From NCBI GenBank assembly GCA_963707445.1, contig CAVPPW010000002.1:124001-188000 (forward strand): a DNA stretch of 64,000 nt. The letters run 5' to 3'. Of the stretch, positions 40,642 to 49,650 are shown piece by piece (positions within the stretch are counted from its first letter, which is position 1; the number at the start of each line of letters is the position of its first letter). Under the pieces are notes generated by a model, which saw only the letters and a list, made by a program, of their open reading frames with translations, did not search any database and was not told the DNA's origin. The translations under genes and the position numbers were made by a program. The stretch comes from JALORV01 sp963707445. Its GTDB lineage: Bacteria; Pseudomonadota; Gammaproteobacteria; Burkholderiales; Burkholderiaceae_F.

Positions 40642-41286
40642 CTAGGCGTACCGCGGGAACAGCACGTTGTTCTCTAGGTGCACATGCTCGTGGATGTCGT
40701 CGATCAGCTTGCGCAAACCGACATACAGTGCACGCCAAGTCGGGCAGGCGTCCGCGGGGAGGTCCAGACCGTGAGTCAGGGTCTCGAGCCGCGCGATGCG
40801 CTCGCCGTGTTCGTCGTGTTCAAAACGCATCCGGCCGATTGGTGCGGCGATCATCGGATGACCGCCATGCAGCATCATCGGAAAGAGGATTTGCTCTTCC
40901 TTGGCCATGTGCTCGTCCAGCGCGACCGAGAACTCCTCGAGCGCCGCTTGCAGGCCCGCCGGCACCTGCGGGTGCGACACGTGACGCGCCTCGACGCGTG
41001 CGGCCAGCCGCACGAGCTCCGGCAGTTCGCGTCGGTGGGTTTCGTGGTAGCGCGCCAGGATGTGTTCGATCAGCGCCGGTGCGTCCTGCGGCGGTTCGGC
41101 GCTCGTCACTGCCAGTTGCGCGAGTTCCGACTCGATGACGTCGATTGCTACTGAACGCTCGGCCGCGGCCTCGGCCAGCGGCCGGGCGCCGCCGCAGCAG
41201 TAGTCGATCCGGTGTGCGCGAAACACCGCGGTTGCACCCGGCAGTTGCGTGGCGATCTCGGCCACGGTCCGATCAGCGTATCCCAT
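40642..41286 (-). CDS. ytfE: Iron-sulfur cluster repair protein, di-iron (RIC: YtfE/ScdA)
   Basis: 214 aa, intact. Repairs iron-sulfur proteins damaged by nitric oxide or peroxide. N-terminal ScdA domain with the DYCCGG motif (ACATAVFRAHRIDYCCGGA region, residues ~20-35), then a hemerythrin-like di-iron domain with spaced His and Glu residues (HILARYHETHRRELPEL, EEQILFPMMLHGG, HDEHG, HVHLENNVLFPR). The start ATG at 41286 follows a GAGGAGAAA ribosome site. Divergent or lone gene; a weak FNR-like site lies upstream. Confidence 0.95.
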   Translation of the reverse strand: MGYADRTVAEIATQLPGATAVFRAHRIDYCCGGARPLAEAAAERSVAIDVIESELAQLAVTSAEPPQDAPALIEHILARYHETHRRELPELVRLAARVEARHVSHPQVPAGLQAALEEFSVALDEHMAKEEQILFPMMLHGGHPMIAAPIGRMRFEHDEHGERIARLETLTHGLDLPADACPTWRALYVGLRKLIDDIHEHVHLENNVLFPRYA

Positions 41287-41339
41287 GATTTCTCCTCGAA
41301 GAGACCGCATCAGTCTCCGGCGCAAAGCCGTGGCCGCGC

Positions 41340-41353
41340 TTGATGCGCGACAA
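41340..41353. promoter_or_regulatory. Weak FNR/DNR-like site upstream of ytfE
   Basis: TTGATGCGCGACAA against the consensus TTGAT-N4-ATCAA: first half exact, second half 3 of 5. It is about 54 bp upstream of the ytfE start. Nitric-oxide or anaerobic control of RIC genes by such regulators is known; the match here is marginal. Confidence 0.25.
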
Positions 41354-41431
41354 CCCGGTCAGGTCGAGGTAGCTGCGACTACCACCTTTGGTGAGTCGCC
41401 CCTCCCGCAAGACGACCGGTTCCTGCCCTTG

Positions 41432-41568
41432 TCTTCGGCGGAGCGCACGGCCGCTCCGAAGCGCAGCCGACTGATCAGTCTTGAGCGGTTCTGAGCGAAC
41501 GCGAGAACCGTACCGCTGCGAGCTGCACGTGCGATCGGCGAAGCCGATCGCGTACAGCGAGCGAGCGC
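41432..41568 (-). repeat. Stop-codon-adjacent hairpin repeat, copy C
   Basis: On the - strand it starts right after the hrcA TAG (complement of 41569-41571). Stem GCGATCGGC-TTC-GCCGATCGC, then the shared middle hairpin and the GTCGGCTGCGCTTCGGAGCG tail (20 bases). About 80-85% identical to copy B by eye. Confidence 0.82.
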
Positions 41569-42594
41569 CTAGCTTTGCGACAAAGCGTTGGAAAGCAGCC
41601 TGGCGGTGATGTCGACGATCGGAATGACGCGTTCGTAGGCCATGCGCGTCGGGCCGACGACACCGAGGGTGCCGACGACCTTGCCGTCAACCTCGTAGGG
41701 TGCGACCACCATGCTCATCTCGTCCATCGGCGCCATCTGCGACTCGCCGCCGATGTAGATCTGCACGCCGTGCGCGCCGATCGACGTGTCAAGCAGGTGG
41801 ATCAGCCGCGTCTTGTGCTCGAACAGGTCGAAGAGCCGCCGCAGCGTTTCGACGTCGGTCGCGAGGTCACTGACGCCGAGCAGGTTGCGCTCACCGGAGA
41901 CGAACACCGGATCGGATTCCGCCTCTGCCTTGGCTTCACTTCCGGCCTGCACCGCAGCTTCCATCAGGGCCGAGATGTCCTCGGAGAGTCGCCGCAGCTC
42001 CGTCTGCAGGCGAATGCGCGCCTCGGCGAAACTCAGGCCGGCGAAGTGCTCGTTCAGCATGTTCGCCGCCTCGGTGAGTTGGGACTGCGAGAACGCCGAC
42101 TGCGTCATCAGAATGCGGTTCTGCACGTCGCCTTCCGGCGTCACGATGATCAGCAGCACGCGCCGCTCCGACAGCCGCACGAACTCGAGCTGCTTGAACG
42201 ATGACGAGCGGCGCGGCGTCAGGACCACGCCGGCGAACTGCGACAGGCTGGACAGCAACTGCGCCGCCGTCTGCATCGAGCGTTGCGGGTCACCGCCGCG
42301 CAGCTGGCCTTCGATGATATGGGTCTGCTGTTCCGCGAGTGGCTTCAGGGTCAGCAGCGTATCGACGAAGAAGCGGTAGCCGCGCGGCGTCGGCACGCGG
42401 CCGGCCGAGGTATGCGGGCTGGCGACGAACCCCATGTCCTCGAGGTCCGCCATCACGTTGCGAATCGTCGCCGGCGAAAGCTCCAGGCCCGACAGACGCG
42501 ACAGCGCGCGCGAACCGACCGGCTGTCCGTCCGCGACATAGCGTTCGATCAGCGTCTTGAGCAGGGTGCGTGCGCGCTCGTCCAGCATGGCCAA
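41569..42594 (-). CDS. hrcA: Heat-inducible transcription repressor HrcA
   Basis: 341 aa, intact. Represses groESL and sometimes dnaK operons by binding CIRCE elements. N-terminal winged helix (LDERARTLLKTLIERYVADG, 20 residues; SPATIRNVMADLEDMGF) and the HrcA sensing domain with TSAGRVPTPRGYRFFVD. The usual regulator targets are not visible here: I found no CIRCE near grpE, dnaK or hrcA, so its targets may be groESL elsewhere. Divergent from nadK. Start ATG at 42594, or 42588. Confidence 0.96.
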   Translation of the reverse strand: MAMLDERARTLLKTLIERYVADGQPVGSRALSRLSGLELSPATIRNVMADLEDMGFVASPHTSAGRVPTPRGYRFFVDTLLTLKPLAEQQTHIIEGQLRGGDPQRSMQTAAQLLSSLSQFAGVVLTPRRSSSFKQLEFVRLSERRVLLIIVTPEGDVQNRILMTQSAFSQSQLTEAANMLNEHFAGLSFAEARIRLQTELRRLSEDISALMEAAVQAGSEAKAEAESDPVFVSGERNLLGVSDLATDVETLRRLFDLFEHKTRLIHLLDTSIGAHGVQIYIGGESQMAPMDEMSMVVAPYEVDGKVVGTLGVVGPTRMAYERVIPIVDITARLLSNALSQS

Positions 42595-42672
42595 ATTCTA
42601 TGTCGGTTGGCTCGCGCCCGACGCGGAAACCGACGGGCGAGCGGCCATGACGGCGTCCTGCATAATCGATGC

Positions 42673-43566
42673 ATGTCCCAGGCCTTCCGGAACGTCGCGA
42701 TCTTCGGCAAGCCCCGCGCGGAAGGCATCCGCGAGCCGCTGCTGGATATTGCCCGCATTGTGCAGGCCGCCGGCGGTCAGGTGCTATTCGAGCACGGCAC
42801 CGCCGAGCACGTGGGGCTCAACGAGTTCGACCCCTATACGGTGCACGCAATCGGCAAGAAAGCCGACGTCGCGGTCGTGCTGGGCGGCGACGGCACCATG
42901 CTTGGCGTGGCGCGCGAGCTGGCACCTTTCGGGATCCCGCTGATCGGCATCAACCACGGCCGGCTCGGCTTCATGACTGACATCTCGCTCGACCAGATGG
43001 CTGAGGCGTTGCCGGCCATGCTGGGCGGCCGCTTCGAGACCGATCGGCGCGTCGTGCTCGATGCCGAGGTGCGCCGTGCCGGCAAGGTGGCCTACCACGC
43101 GATGGCCGTGAATGACGTGGTCATCTCGCGCGGCGTGACCGGCGGCATGGTCGAGTACACCGTGCGCGTCGACGGCGTGACGATGTACAACCAGCGCGCC
43201 GACGGCGTGATCCTCGCAACGCCGACCGGTTCGACGGCCTATGCACTTTCGGCCGACGGGCCGATCCTGCATCCGAATCTCGCTGGGCTGGTCCTGGTGC
43301 CGGTGGCACCGCAGACGCTTTCCAACCGTCCGATCGTGCTGCCTGACGACGTCGTCGTGGAAATCGAGATCACCGACGTGCGCGAGGCCAGCGCGCACTT
43401 CGACATGCAGGTGTATGCCAGCCTGGTGCCCGGCGACGTCGTGCGGGCGCGTCGCGGCAATCACCTCGTGACACTGCTGCATCCGGTCGGCTACAACTTC
43501 TTCGAGACGCTGCGAGGGAAGCTGCACTGGAGCCTGATGCCGAGCGAGTCGCACTCGCGCGGCTGA
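42673..43566 (+). CDS. nadK: NAD kinase
   Basis: 297 aa, intact. Phosphorylates NAD to NADP using ATP or polyphosphate. Contains the catalytic GGDGTML motif (VVLGGDGTMLGVARELA, residue ~75), the NHGRLGFMTD stretch and ADGVILATPTGSTAYALSADG region (split). I start at the ATG 42673 (MSQAFRNVAIFG, family match); the long frame upstream from 42283 only reads the antisense of hrcA. 29 bp before recN, probably cotranscribed, the usual betaproteobacterial order. Confidence 0.97.
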   Translation: MSQAFRNVAIFGKPRAEGIREPLLDIARIVQAAGGQVLFEHGTAEHVGLNEFDPYTVHAIGKKADVAVVLGGDGTMLGVARELAPFGIPLIGINHGRLGFMTDISLDQMAEALPAMLGGRFETDRRVVLDAEVRRAGKVAYHAMAVNDVVISRGVTGGMVEYTVRVDGVTMYNQRADGVILATPTGSTAYALSADGPILHPNLAGLVLVPVAPQTLSNRPIVLPDDVVVEIEITDVREASAHFDMQVYASLVPGDVVRARRGNHLVTLLHPVGYNFFETLRGKLHWSLMPSESHSRG

Positions 43567-43595
43567 GCGGCACGGCGGTACCAACACCTCATCGC

Positions 43596-45248
43596 ATGCT
43601 GGTTTCGCTGTCGATCCGACATTTTGTGATCGTCGACGGGCTCGAACTCGAGTTCGCACCCGGCTTCACTGTCCTCACCGGCGAGACCGGTGCCGGCAAG
43701 TCAATCCTGATCGACGCTCTGCTGCTCGCACTCGGTGAGCGCGCCGACGCGGACGTCGTGCGCGAAGGCGCCGCGCGGTCCGACATCGCGGCCGAGTTCC
43801 GCCCGACCGCGGCGGTCGCAGGCTGGCTTGCCGAACGTGAACTCACCGGCGACGATGCCGGCCTCGTGCTGGTCCGGCGCACTGTCGACGCCGGTGGTCG
43901 CAGCCGCTCGTTCATCAACGGCGCGGCGGTCACGCTCGCACAACTACGCGAGCTCGGCGAGCAACTGGTCGATGTCCACGGCCAGCACGAGCATCAGTCG
44001 TTGCTGCGGCCCGCAGCCCAGCTGGCCCTGCTCGACGAGCACGGCGCACTGGCAGAAGGCAGTGCTGCCGTCGCGCGCACGTTTGCCGAATGGCGGAGCG
44101 AACAGCTGGCGCGCGAGCAGGCCGAAGCGATGGCGGCCAGCGCGCTCGCGGAACAGGAGCGACTGCGCTGGATCGTCGAGGAGCTCGGGGCGCTCGCGCC
44201 TGCGCCCGGCGAATGGACCCAGGTCGAAGAGGAACACCGCAGACTGTCGCACGCCGCGGGCCTGCTCGACGGTGCTCGTGCGTCCGTCGATTCGCTGGGC
44301 GAGTCCGACAACGCCGCTGCCTCGCTGGTCGCCGCGGCGGCCACCCGCCTGGGGCAGCTGGCCAGCTACGACAGCCGGCTCGCGCCGATCATCGAACTGC
44401 TGCAGGGCGCACAGGTGCAGCTGGACGAGGCGGTGTCCGCGCTGCAGAGATACGTCGACCGTTCGGATCTGGACGTGTCGCGGCTGGCGGATGTCGAAGC
44501 ACGCGTGACCGCGCTGCATGGGGCCGCGCGCCGCTTTCATGTCGCTCCGGAAGCGCTGAACGACCTGCTGGCCGAGTCGCGAGACAAGCTGGCAGCGCTG
44601 GCGGCGGCAAGCGACCTCGAGGCGCTGCGCGCGCGCGAAGCGGCGGCACGGGAACGTTACGACGATGCGGCACGCGCGCTCAGCCGGCTGCGCGCCGGCG
44701 CCGCCAAGCGTATGAGCGTCGAAGTAACGCGCGCGATGCAGGACCTGTCGATGGCCGGCGGACGCTTCGAAGTGCAGTTACATGCTGCCGAGCCCTCGGC
44801 GCATGGCAACGAGCGCGCCGAATTCATGGTCACTGCGCATGCCGGCGTTGCGGTGAAGCCGCTCGCGCGCGTGGCGTCGGGCGGCGAGCTGGCGCGCATC
44901 TCGCTCGCGATCGCAGTGATCACCGCCGCCGCGACCCCGGTGCCGACGCTGATCTTCGACGAGGTCGATGCCGGCATCGGCGGTGCGGTCGCCGAAACCG
45001 TCGGGCGGCTGCTGAAGCAGCTCGGCCAGAGCCGACAGGTGCTGTGCGTGACGCACCTGCCGCAGGTGGCTGCGCGCGGCGACCAGCACTACGCGGTCAG
45101 CAAGGCTGTCGATGCCGAGCAGCGGCCGCTGTCGACGCTGGAACGGCTCGAACGGCGCGCGCGCGTCGAGGAACTGGCGCGAATGCTCGGCGGCCAGGCG
45201 ATCACCGAGACGACGCGCAAGCACGCGCGCGAAATGCTGGCCGGCTAG
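43596..45248 (+). CDS. recN: DNA repair protein RecN
   Basis: 550 aa, intact, normal length. SMC-like ATPase in double-strand break repair. Walker A TGETGAGKSILIDAL near residue 30; long coiled-coil arms (about 150-360, rich in Ala/Glu/Arg); ABC signature LARVASGGELARISLAIAV (19 residues) and Walker B PTLIFDEVDAGIGG near residues 450; C-terminal H-loop QVLCVTHLPQVAA. Ends 17 bp before the convergent ornithine-cyclodeaminase family gene. Confidence 0.97.
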   Translation: MLVSLSIRHFVIVDGLELEFAPGFTVLTGETGAGKSILIDALLLALGERADADVVREGAARSDIAAEFRPTAAVAGWLAERELTGDDAGLVLVRRTVDAGGRSRSFINGAAVTLAQLRELGEQLVDVHGQHEHQSLLRPAAQLALLDEHGALAEGSAAVARTFAEWRSEQLAREQAEAMAASALAEQERLRWIVEELGALAPAPGEWTQVEEEHRRLSHAAGLLDGARASVDSLGESDNAAASLVAAAATRLGQLASYDSRLAPIIELLQGAQVQLDEAVSALQRYVDRSDLDVSRLADVEARVTALHGAARRFHVAPEALNDLLAESRDKLAALAAASDLEALRAREAAARERYDDAARALSRLRAGAAKRMSVEVTRAMQDLSMAGGRFEVQLHAAEPSAHGNERAEFMVTAHAGVAVKPLARVASGGELARISLAIAVITAAATPVPTLIFDEVDAGIGGAVAETVGRLLKQLGQSRQVLCVTHLPQVAARGDQHYAVSKAVDAEQRPLSTLERLERRARVEELARMLGGQAITETTRKHAREMLAG

Positions 45249-45264
45249 CTAGGGCCTGTTCACG

Positions 45265-46185
45265 CTATTCGGTGAGCTCGAGCAGCAGCTGCGCGGCTGC
45301 GAGGTCCGCGACCGCGGTTCCGACCGACTTGAAAAGCGTGATCTCATCGGGTGACATGCGTCCCGGCACGCCCCGGCCGAGTTCGGCGAGTTCGGCGACG
45401 ATGGCAGAGCGCTCGATCACGCCGCGCTCGAGCGGCTCGACGATGTCGGCCGCCTCGGCCAGCGCGCCGGCATAGGTGTCGACGACGATCCGCGCGCTCG
45501 CAATGGCCTCGTCGTCGGCCTCGCGCATGCCGCGGCGGAAACCGCCGACCAGGTCGAGATGCGTTCCCGGCGCGAGCCACGCACCGCGGACGATCGGTTG
45601 GGTCGCGGTCGTCGCGCAGCAAATGATGTCCGCTTCGCGCACCGCGGCTTCGAGATCTTCGACCGCCTGCGCCGGCAGCCCTTCATCGCGCAGGCGCTGC
45701 GCCAGCGTCTGCGCACCCTCGCCGCGTCGGCCCCAGACCCAGAGCCGCTGCAGTGGCCGCGCGCACGCGTGCGCGTGCGCCATGTAGGGCGCGAGCGTGC
45801 CGGTGCCGACGATCAGCGCGTTGCTGGCGTCGGCGCGTGCCATATGGCGCGCCGCGAGCAGCGAGACTGCGGCCGTGCGCCGCAGCGTCAGCGCCTCGCC
45901 GTCGATCACGGCGCGCGGCACACCGGTCGAGCGCTCGAACAGCAGATAGACTGCATTCACGCTCGGGTGTCCGAGGCGGCGATTGCCGGGCATGACGGTC
46001 ACCAGCTTGGCACCGAGCGCGCGATCCGACCACGCCGGCATCAGCAGCAGCGTGTCGCTGTCGGACAGCGCATGGGCATGCCGCAGCGGCGCCACCGGCG
46101 CGGCGGCGAGCATCGCGCCGATCGCGTCCGCGAGCCGATCCAGATCGAGCGCGGCGTGGACCTCGCGCGCCGGGTAGAAGCGCAT
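45265..46185 (-). CDS. Ornithine cyclodeaminase/mu-crystallin family NAD(P)-dependent enzyme
   Basis: 306 aa, intact. The family includes ornithine cyclodeaminase and delta1-pyrroline-2-carboxylate or ketimine reductases. Visible: substrate-side AKLVTVMPGNRRLGHPSVNA (20 residues), DGEALTLRRTAAVSLLAARH (20 residues) with the conserved Arg-Thr-Ala, and the dinucleotide motif IVGTGTLAP followed by VWGRRGE. Without the cyclodeaminase-specific residues mapped I keep the general name. Its ATG overlaps the moaC stop (TGATG), so the two are coupled, although a functional link to molybdopterin is not obvious. Confidence 0.85.
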   Translation of the reverse strand: MRFYPAREVHAALDLDRLADAIGAMLAAAPVAPLRHAHALSDSDTLLLMPAWSDRALGAKLVTVMPGNRRLGHPSVNAVYLLFERSTGVPRAVIDGEALTLRRTAAVSLLAARHMARADASNALIVGTGTLAPYMAHAHACARPLQRLWVWGRRGEGAQTLAQRLRDEGLPAQAVEDLEAAVREADIICCATTATQPIVRGAWLAPGTHLDLVGGFRRGMREADDEAIASARIVVDTYAGALAEAADIVEPLERGVIERSAIVAELAELGRGVPGRMSPDEITLFKSVGTAVADLAAAQLLLELTE

Positions 46186-46667
46186 CAGCGCGAGTCGGCG
46201 GTGAAGCTGCCCGACCGGCCGCCGTGCTTCTCCAGCAGCCTCACGTCACTGATCACCATGCCGCGATCGGCCGCCTTGCACATGTCGTAGATCGTCAGCA
46301 GTCCGACCTGCACGGCGGTCAGCGCCTCCATTTCGACGCCGGTCGGACCATGCGTCTCGACGCGGGCCGTGCACTCGACCGCATGGCTTGTGTCGTCCAG
46401 TGTGAAATCGACCACGATGCGCGTGATCGCGATCGGATGACACAGCGGCACGAGCTCGGAGGTGCGCTTCGCGCCCTGGATGGCAGCGACGCGTGCGACG
46501 CCGAGCACATCGCCTTTGCTTGCGGTCCCGGACCGAACCAGCGCCAGCGTGGCCGGCTGCATCGAGATGCGGCCGGCCGCCACCGCAACCCGATGCGTCG
46601 CCGGTTTGTCGCCGACATCGACCATGTGGGCCTGTCCGGAATCGTCAAAATGCGTCAGGGGCTTCAT
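46185..46667 (-). CDS. moaC: Cyclic pyranopterin monophosphate synthase
   Basis: 160 aa, intact. With MoaA makes cPMP in molybdenum cofactor synthesis. Family residues: HFDDSGQAHMVDVGDKPATH (20 residues) start, GDVLGVARVAAIQGAKRTSE (20 residues), LVPLCHPIAIT with the active-site His, then VETHGPTGVEMEALTAVQVG (20 residues) and YDMCKAADRGM with catalytic Lys/Asp. moaA is not in the window. Confidence 0.96.
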   Translation of the reverse strand: MKPLTHFDDSGQAHMVDVGDKPATHRVAVAAGRISMQPATLALVRSGTASKGDVLGVARVAAIQGAKRTSELVPLCHPIAITRIVVDFTLDDTSHAVECTARVETHGPTGVEMEALTAVQVGLLTIYDMCKAADRGMVISDVRLLEKHGGRSGSFTADSR

Positions 46668-46732
46668 CGGGCGGCAACAGGTCGCGGGTGGGAACGAAAC
46701 ATCGGGCTGGTTATCATACGGACGATACAGAC

Positions 46733-46813
46733 GCGGGCGCGCTAGCGCCCGGAATCACATGCGGGCGCCGTCGTGCCCCGGTTGACATGGAGGCGGGCGC
46801 CAGCGCGCCCCGG
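46733..46813. repeat. Three tandem GC-rich palindromes
   Basis: Units GCGGGCGCGCTAGCGCCCGG (46733-46752, 20 bases), GCGGGCGCCGTCGTGCCCCG plus G (46761-46781) and GCGGGCGCCAGCGCGCCCCG plus G (46793-46813), spaced by 8 and 11 bp containing ACAT. Each can form a GGGCGC/GCGCCC-type hairpin. They lie between the divergent moaC and M48 protease genes, the last ending 8 bp before the protease start. Confidence 0.72.
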
Positions 46814-46821
46814 CTAGCTCC

Positions 46822-48351
46822 TTGAGCACCATTTTCTCCTCACTGCGCCTCGGCATCGTCCTGCTGCTCGCGTTCGTGCTGGCAGCTCCGGTCGCATTGC
46901 CGGCGCGCGCACAGTCGATCGAGCTGCCGGCGCTCGGTGAGGCCGGCTCCGAGGAACTGTCGCCGGCGCAAGAACGCAGGATCGGCGAGCAGATCATGGC
47001 GCAGATCCGGCGCGATCCGGATTACCTCTCCGATCCGGAGTCGACCGAATACATCAACCGCCTCGGCTACCAGCTCGTTTCGTTCAGCGCGGCGCGCTCG
47101 CAGGACTTCCAGTTCTTCATCGTCCGCGATCCGATGATGAACGCCTTCGCGCTGCCGGGCGGGTTCATCGGGGTACACAGCGGGCTCATCCTGCGGGCGG
47201 AGAACGAGTCCGAACTCGCCGGCGTGCTCGCACACGAAATCGGCCACGTCTCGCAGCGGCACATCGCCCGGATGCTGGGCAACCAGAAGGACTCGATGGC
47301 GATCCAGATCGGCGCACTGCTGCTCGCGATCCTCGCGGCGCGCGCCGGCGGCTCGTCGGGCGGGGACCTCGCGCAGGCGGCGATCTTCGGCGGCCAGGCC
47401 GCAGCGCTGCAGCAGCAGCTCAACTTTTCGCGCGACGCCGAGCGCGAGGCCGACCGCGTCGGCTTCACCACGCTGGTCAACGCCGGCTTCGACGGTCACG
47501 GCATGGAAAACTTCTTCGGCCGCCTGCAGCAGGGCTCGCGGCTGTACGAGGGCACGGCGCCGGCATACCTGCGCACGCACCCGATGACGGTCGAGCGCAT
47601 CAGCGATATGCAGAACCGGTCGCGCAACCTGCGCTTCAAGCAACGGCCCGACCCGATCGACTTTCAGCTGGTCCGGGCCCGACTGCGGGTGCTGCAGGAA
47701 ACGACGGTGCAAGGCTGGCGCGACCAGCTCGACTACTTCAACCGTCAGATCAAGGAGCGCGCCTCGTCATCCGAGGCCGCCGCCTATTACGGCGCAGCGG
47801 TGGCCGCTCTGAAGGTCAACCTGCCCGACATCGCGTACGAGGACGCGCTCGCGGCGCGCAAGGCGACCGGGGCGTCGTCGGTGATGCTCGACAAGCTCGT
47901 GTCGGAGACGCGCTTCGCCGCCGCGAAGACCGACGAACAGCGCAAACTGGCCCTCGATACGGCGCGCGACACGGCGGCGCGCTACCCGCTGTCGACAGTC
48001 GCCGTCGCCCATTACATCGATCTGCTGAACCGCTCGCAGCAATACGAGCAGGCGATCGCCGTGCTGCGAGATCAGTCCGCGATCACGCGCTCCCAGCCGT
48101 CGTACTACGCGCTGCTCGGACGCAGCTATGAAGCGCTCGGCCGCAAATCACTGCAGCACCAGGCGATCGGCGAGATGTATGCGCTGCTGGGTGTCAAGAC
48201 GGCCGCGCTGCAGCAAATGGAAATCGCGCGACGCTCCAACGACGGCGACTTCTACACGATGTCGGAGATCGACGCGCGGATCAGGGAACTGCAGTCCGAC
48301 GTCAAGCGCGAGCAGGACGCGATGCGCCAGACGGTCGGGCGCGGACCGTAG
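46822..48351 (+). CDS. M48 family metalloprotease with TPR-like C-terminus (BepA-like), exported
   Basis: 509 aa, intact. Signal peptide (LGIVLLLAFVLAAPVALPAR, cleavage near ARAQS). The M48 core has the zinc motif AHEIGHVSQRH (about residue 135-145) and the third ligand region NFSRDAEREADRVGF. The C-terminal half is helical repeats of TPR type (ALLGRSYEALGRKSLQHQAI, 20 residues). BepA-type proteins maintain or degrade outer-membrane proteins in the periplasm; that role here is inferred. Start TTG at 46822; no ATG lies near and the signal peptide fits this start. Confidence 0.9.
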   Translation: MSTIFSSLRLGIVLLLAFVLAAPVALPARAQSIELPALGEAGSEELSPAQERRIGEQIMAQIRRDPDYLSDPESTEYINRLGYQLVSFSAARSQDFQFFIVRDPMMNAFALPGGFIGVHSGLILRAENESELAGVLAHEIGHVSQRHIARMLGNQKDSMAIQIGALLLAILAARAGGSSGGDLAQAAIFGGQAAALQQQLNFSRDAEREADRVGFTTLVNAGFDGHGMENFFGRLQQGSRLYEGTAPAYLRTHPMTVERISDMQNRSRNLRFKQRPDPIDFQLVRARLRVLQETTVQGWRDQLDYFNRQIKERASSSEAAAYYGAAVAALKVNLPDIAYEDALAARKATGASSVMLDKLVSETRFAAAKTDEQRKLALDTARDTAARYPLSTVAVAHYIDLLNRSQQYEQAIAVLRDQSAITRSQPSYYALLGRSYEALGRKSLQHQAIGEMYALLGVKTAALQQMEIARRSNDGDFYTMSEIDARIRELQSDVKREQDAMRQTVGRGP

Positions 48352-48485
48352 CGCCAGAGCATGCCTTCCCGACGGCATACGCTTATGCGCCGTTGGCGCA
48401 AGAGCGGCCGCCGGAATCCGTACAATTGCGCGCCGCACCAGCCTCCCGTGCACGTGACCGCTGCCGGGAACGGAAACTCTGCCTG

Positions 48486-49582
48486 ATGAATTCGCTGACT
48501 ACCTCAGAAAACGTACAACTGGCCGCGCCGGTCGATATCACCGGCGCGATAGAAACGGACGCCGTCATCGTCGGCGCGGGACCGGTGGGGCTGTTCCAGG
48601 TCTTCGAACTCGGGCTGCTCGAGATCAAGGCGCACGTGGTCGATTCGCTCAATGACGTCGGCGGCCAGTGCGTCGAGCTCTATCCCGACAAGCCGATCTA
48701 TGACATTCCTGCGGTGCCGGTGTGCACCGGCAAGGAATTGACCGACAGCCTGCTGAAGCAGATCGAGCCTTTTGGCGCGAGCTTCCATCTCGGGCAGGAA
48801 GTCAGCGTCCTGCAGAAGCAGGCCGACGGACGCTTCTTCGTCGAAACGATCAAGGGCACACGCTTCCTGACCAAGGTCGTGATCATTGCTGCCGGTGTCG
48901 GGTCGTTCCAGCCTCGGACGCTGAAGGTGCCCGGGATCGAGAAGTTCCTCGGCGCGCAGCTGTTTTACCGCGTAAAGGATCCGGCGCAGTTCCACGGCAA
49001 GAGCCTCGTCATCGCCGGAGGCGGTGACTCGGCACTCGATTGGGCGCTCGATTTCGCCGGCAAGGCAGAGAGCATCGTGCTGGTACACCGGCGCGATGGA
49101 TTCCGCGCCGCTCCGGCCTCGGTGGCCCGTATGAAGGAGCTGTGCGAAAAGCTGGAAATGCAGTTTCTCGTCGGCCAGATCAGCGGCTTCGAGGAAGCGA
49201 GCGGTCGCATGACCGACGTGCGAGTCACGTCGCTCGATGGGCTGACCCGCCGCGTGCCACTCGATGCGCTGCTGGTGTTCTTCGGACTGTCGCCCAAGCT
49301 GGGCCCGATCGCCGACTGGGGTCTCGATCTCGAACGCAAGCAGATCCTCGTCGACACCGAGAAGATTCGAGACCAACGTGTCCGGCATCTTTGCGGTCGG
49401 CGACATCAACCTGTATCCGGGCAAGAAGAAGCTGATCTTGTCGGGCTTCCACGAGGCCGCACTCGCCGCCTTCGGGGCGACGAGGTACGTCTTCCCCGAA
49501 CGCAAGGTGCACCTTGCAGTACACGACGACGAGCCCGAAGCTGCACAAGATTCTCGGCGTCGAGTCCCCGGTCTTCGACTGA
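48486..49582 (+). CDS. Ferredoxin--NADP+ reductase, thioredoxin-reductase-like (type II FNR), two frameshifts
   Basis: About 364 aa after correction. FAD motif VIVGAGPVGLFQVFELGLL (19 residues), the CVELYPDKPIYDIPA region that replaces the CxxC of thioredoxin reductases, NADPH motif VIAGGGDSALDWALDF, and the C-terminal FAD motif SGIFAVGDINLYPGKKKLIL (20 residues). Extra bases near 49365 and 49510; the end QYTTTSPKLHKILGVESPVF (20 residues) with TGA at 49580-49582 is in the third frame. No CxxC is present, which supports the ferredoxin/flavodoxin reductase role. Confidence 0.92.
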
Positions 49583-49650
49583 TCGACGCGCCCGGTCGCT
49601 TCGGGTGCGCCGCCGCTGATTGCGGCGCTGTGCGGATCGCCCGCCGCGAC

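Noticed and set aside
40243..41568. CRISPR array or tandem repeat
   Set aside because: Three long hairpin copies in mixed orientation with unequal gaps; no short direct repeats with unique spacers and no cas genes.
42283..42672. N-terminal extension of nadK by 130 codons
   Set aside because: This part is antisense to hrcA; NAD kinase homology begins at 42673.
48352..48485. Terminator after the M48 protease gene (AGCGCCA...TGGCGCA and GCATGCC...GGCATACG pairs)
   Set aside because: Stems are short and interrupted and no T tract follows; not convincing enough to list.
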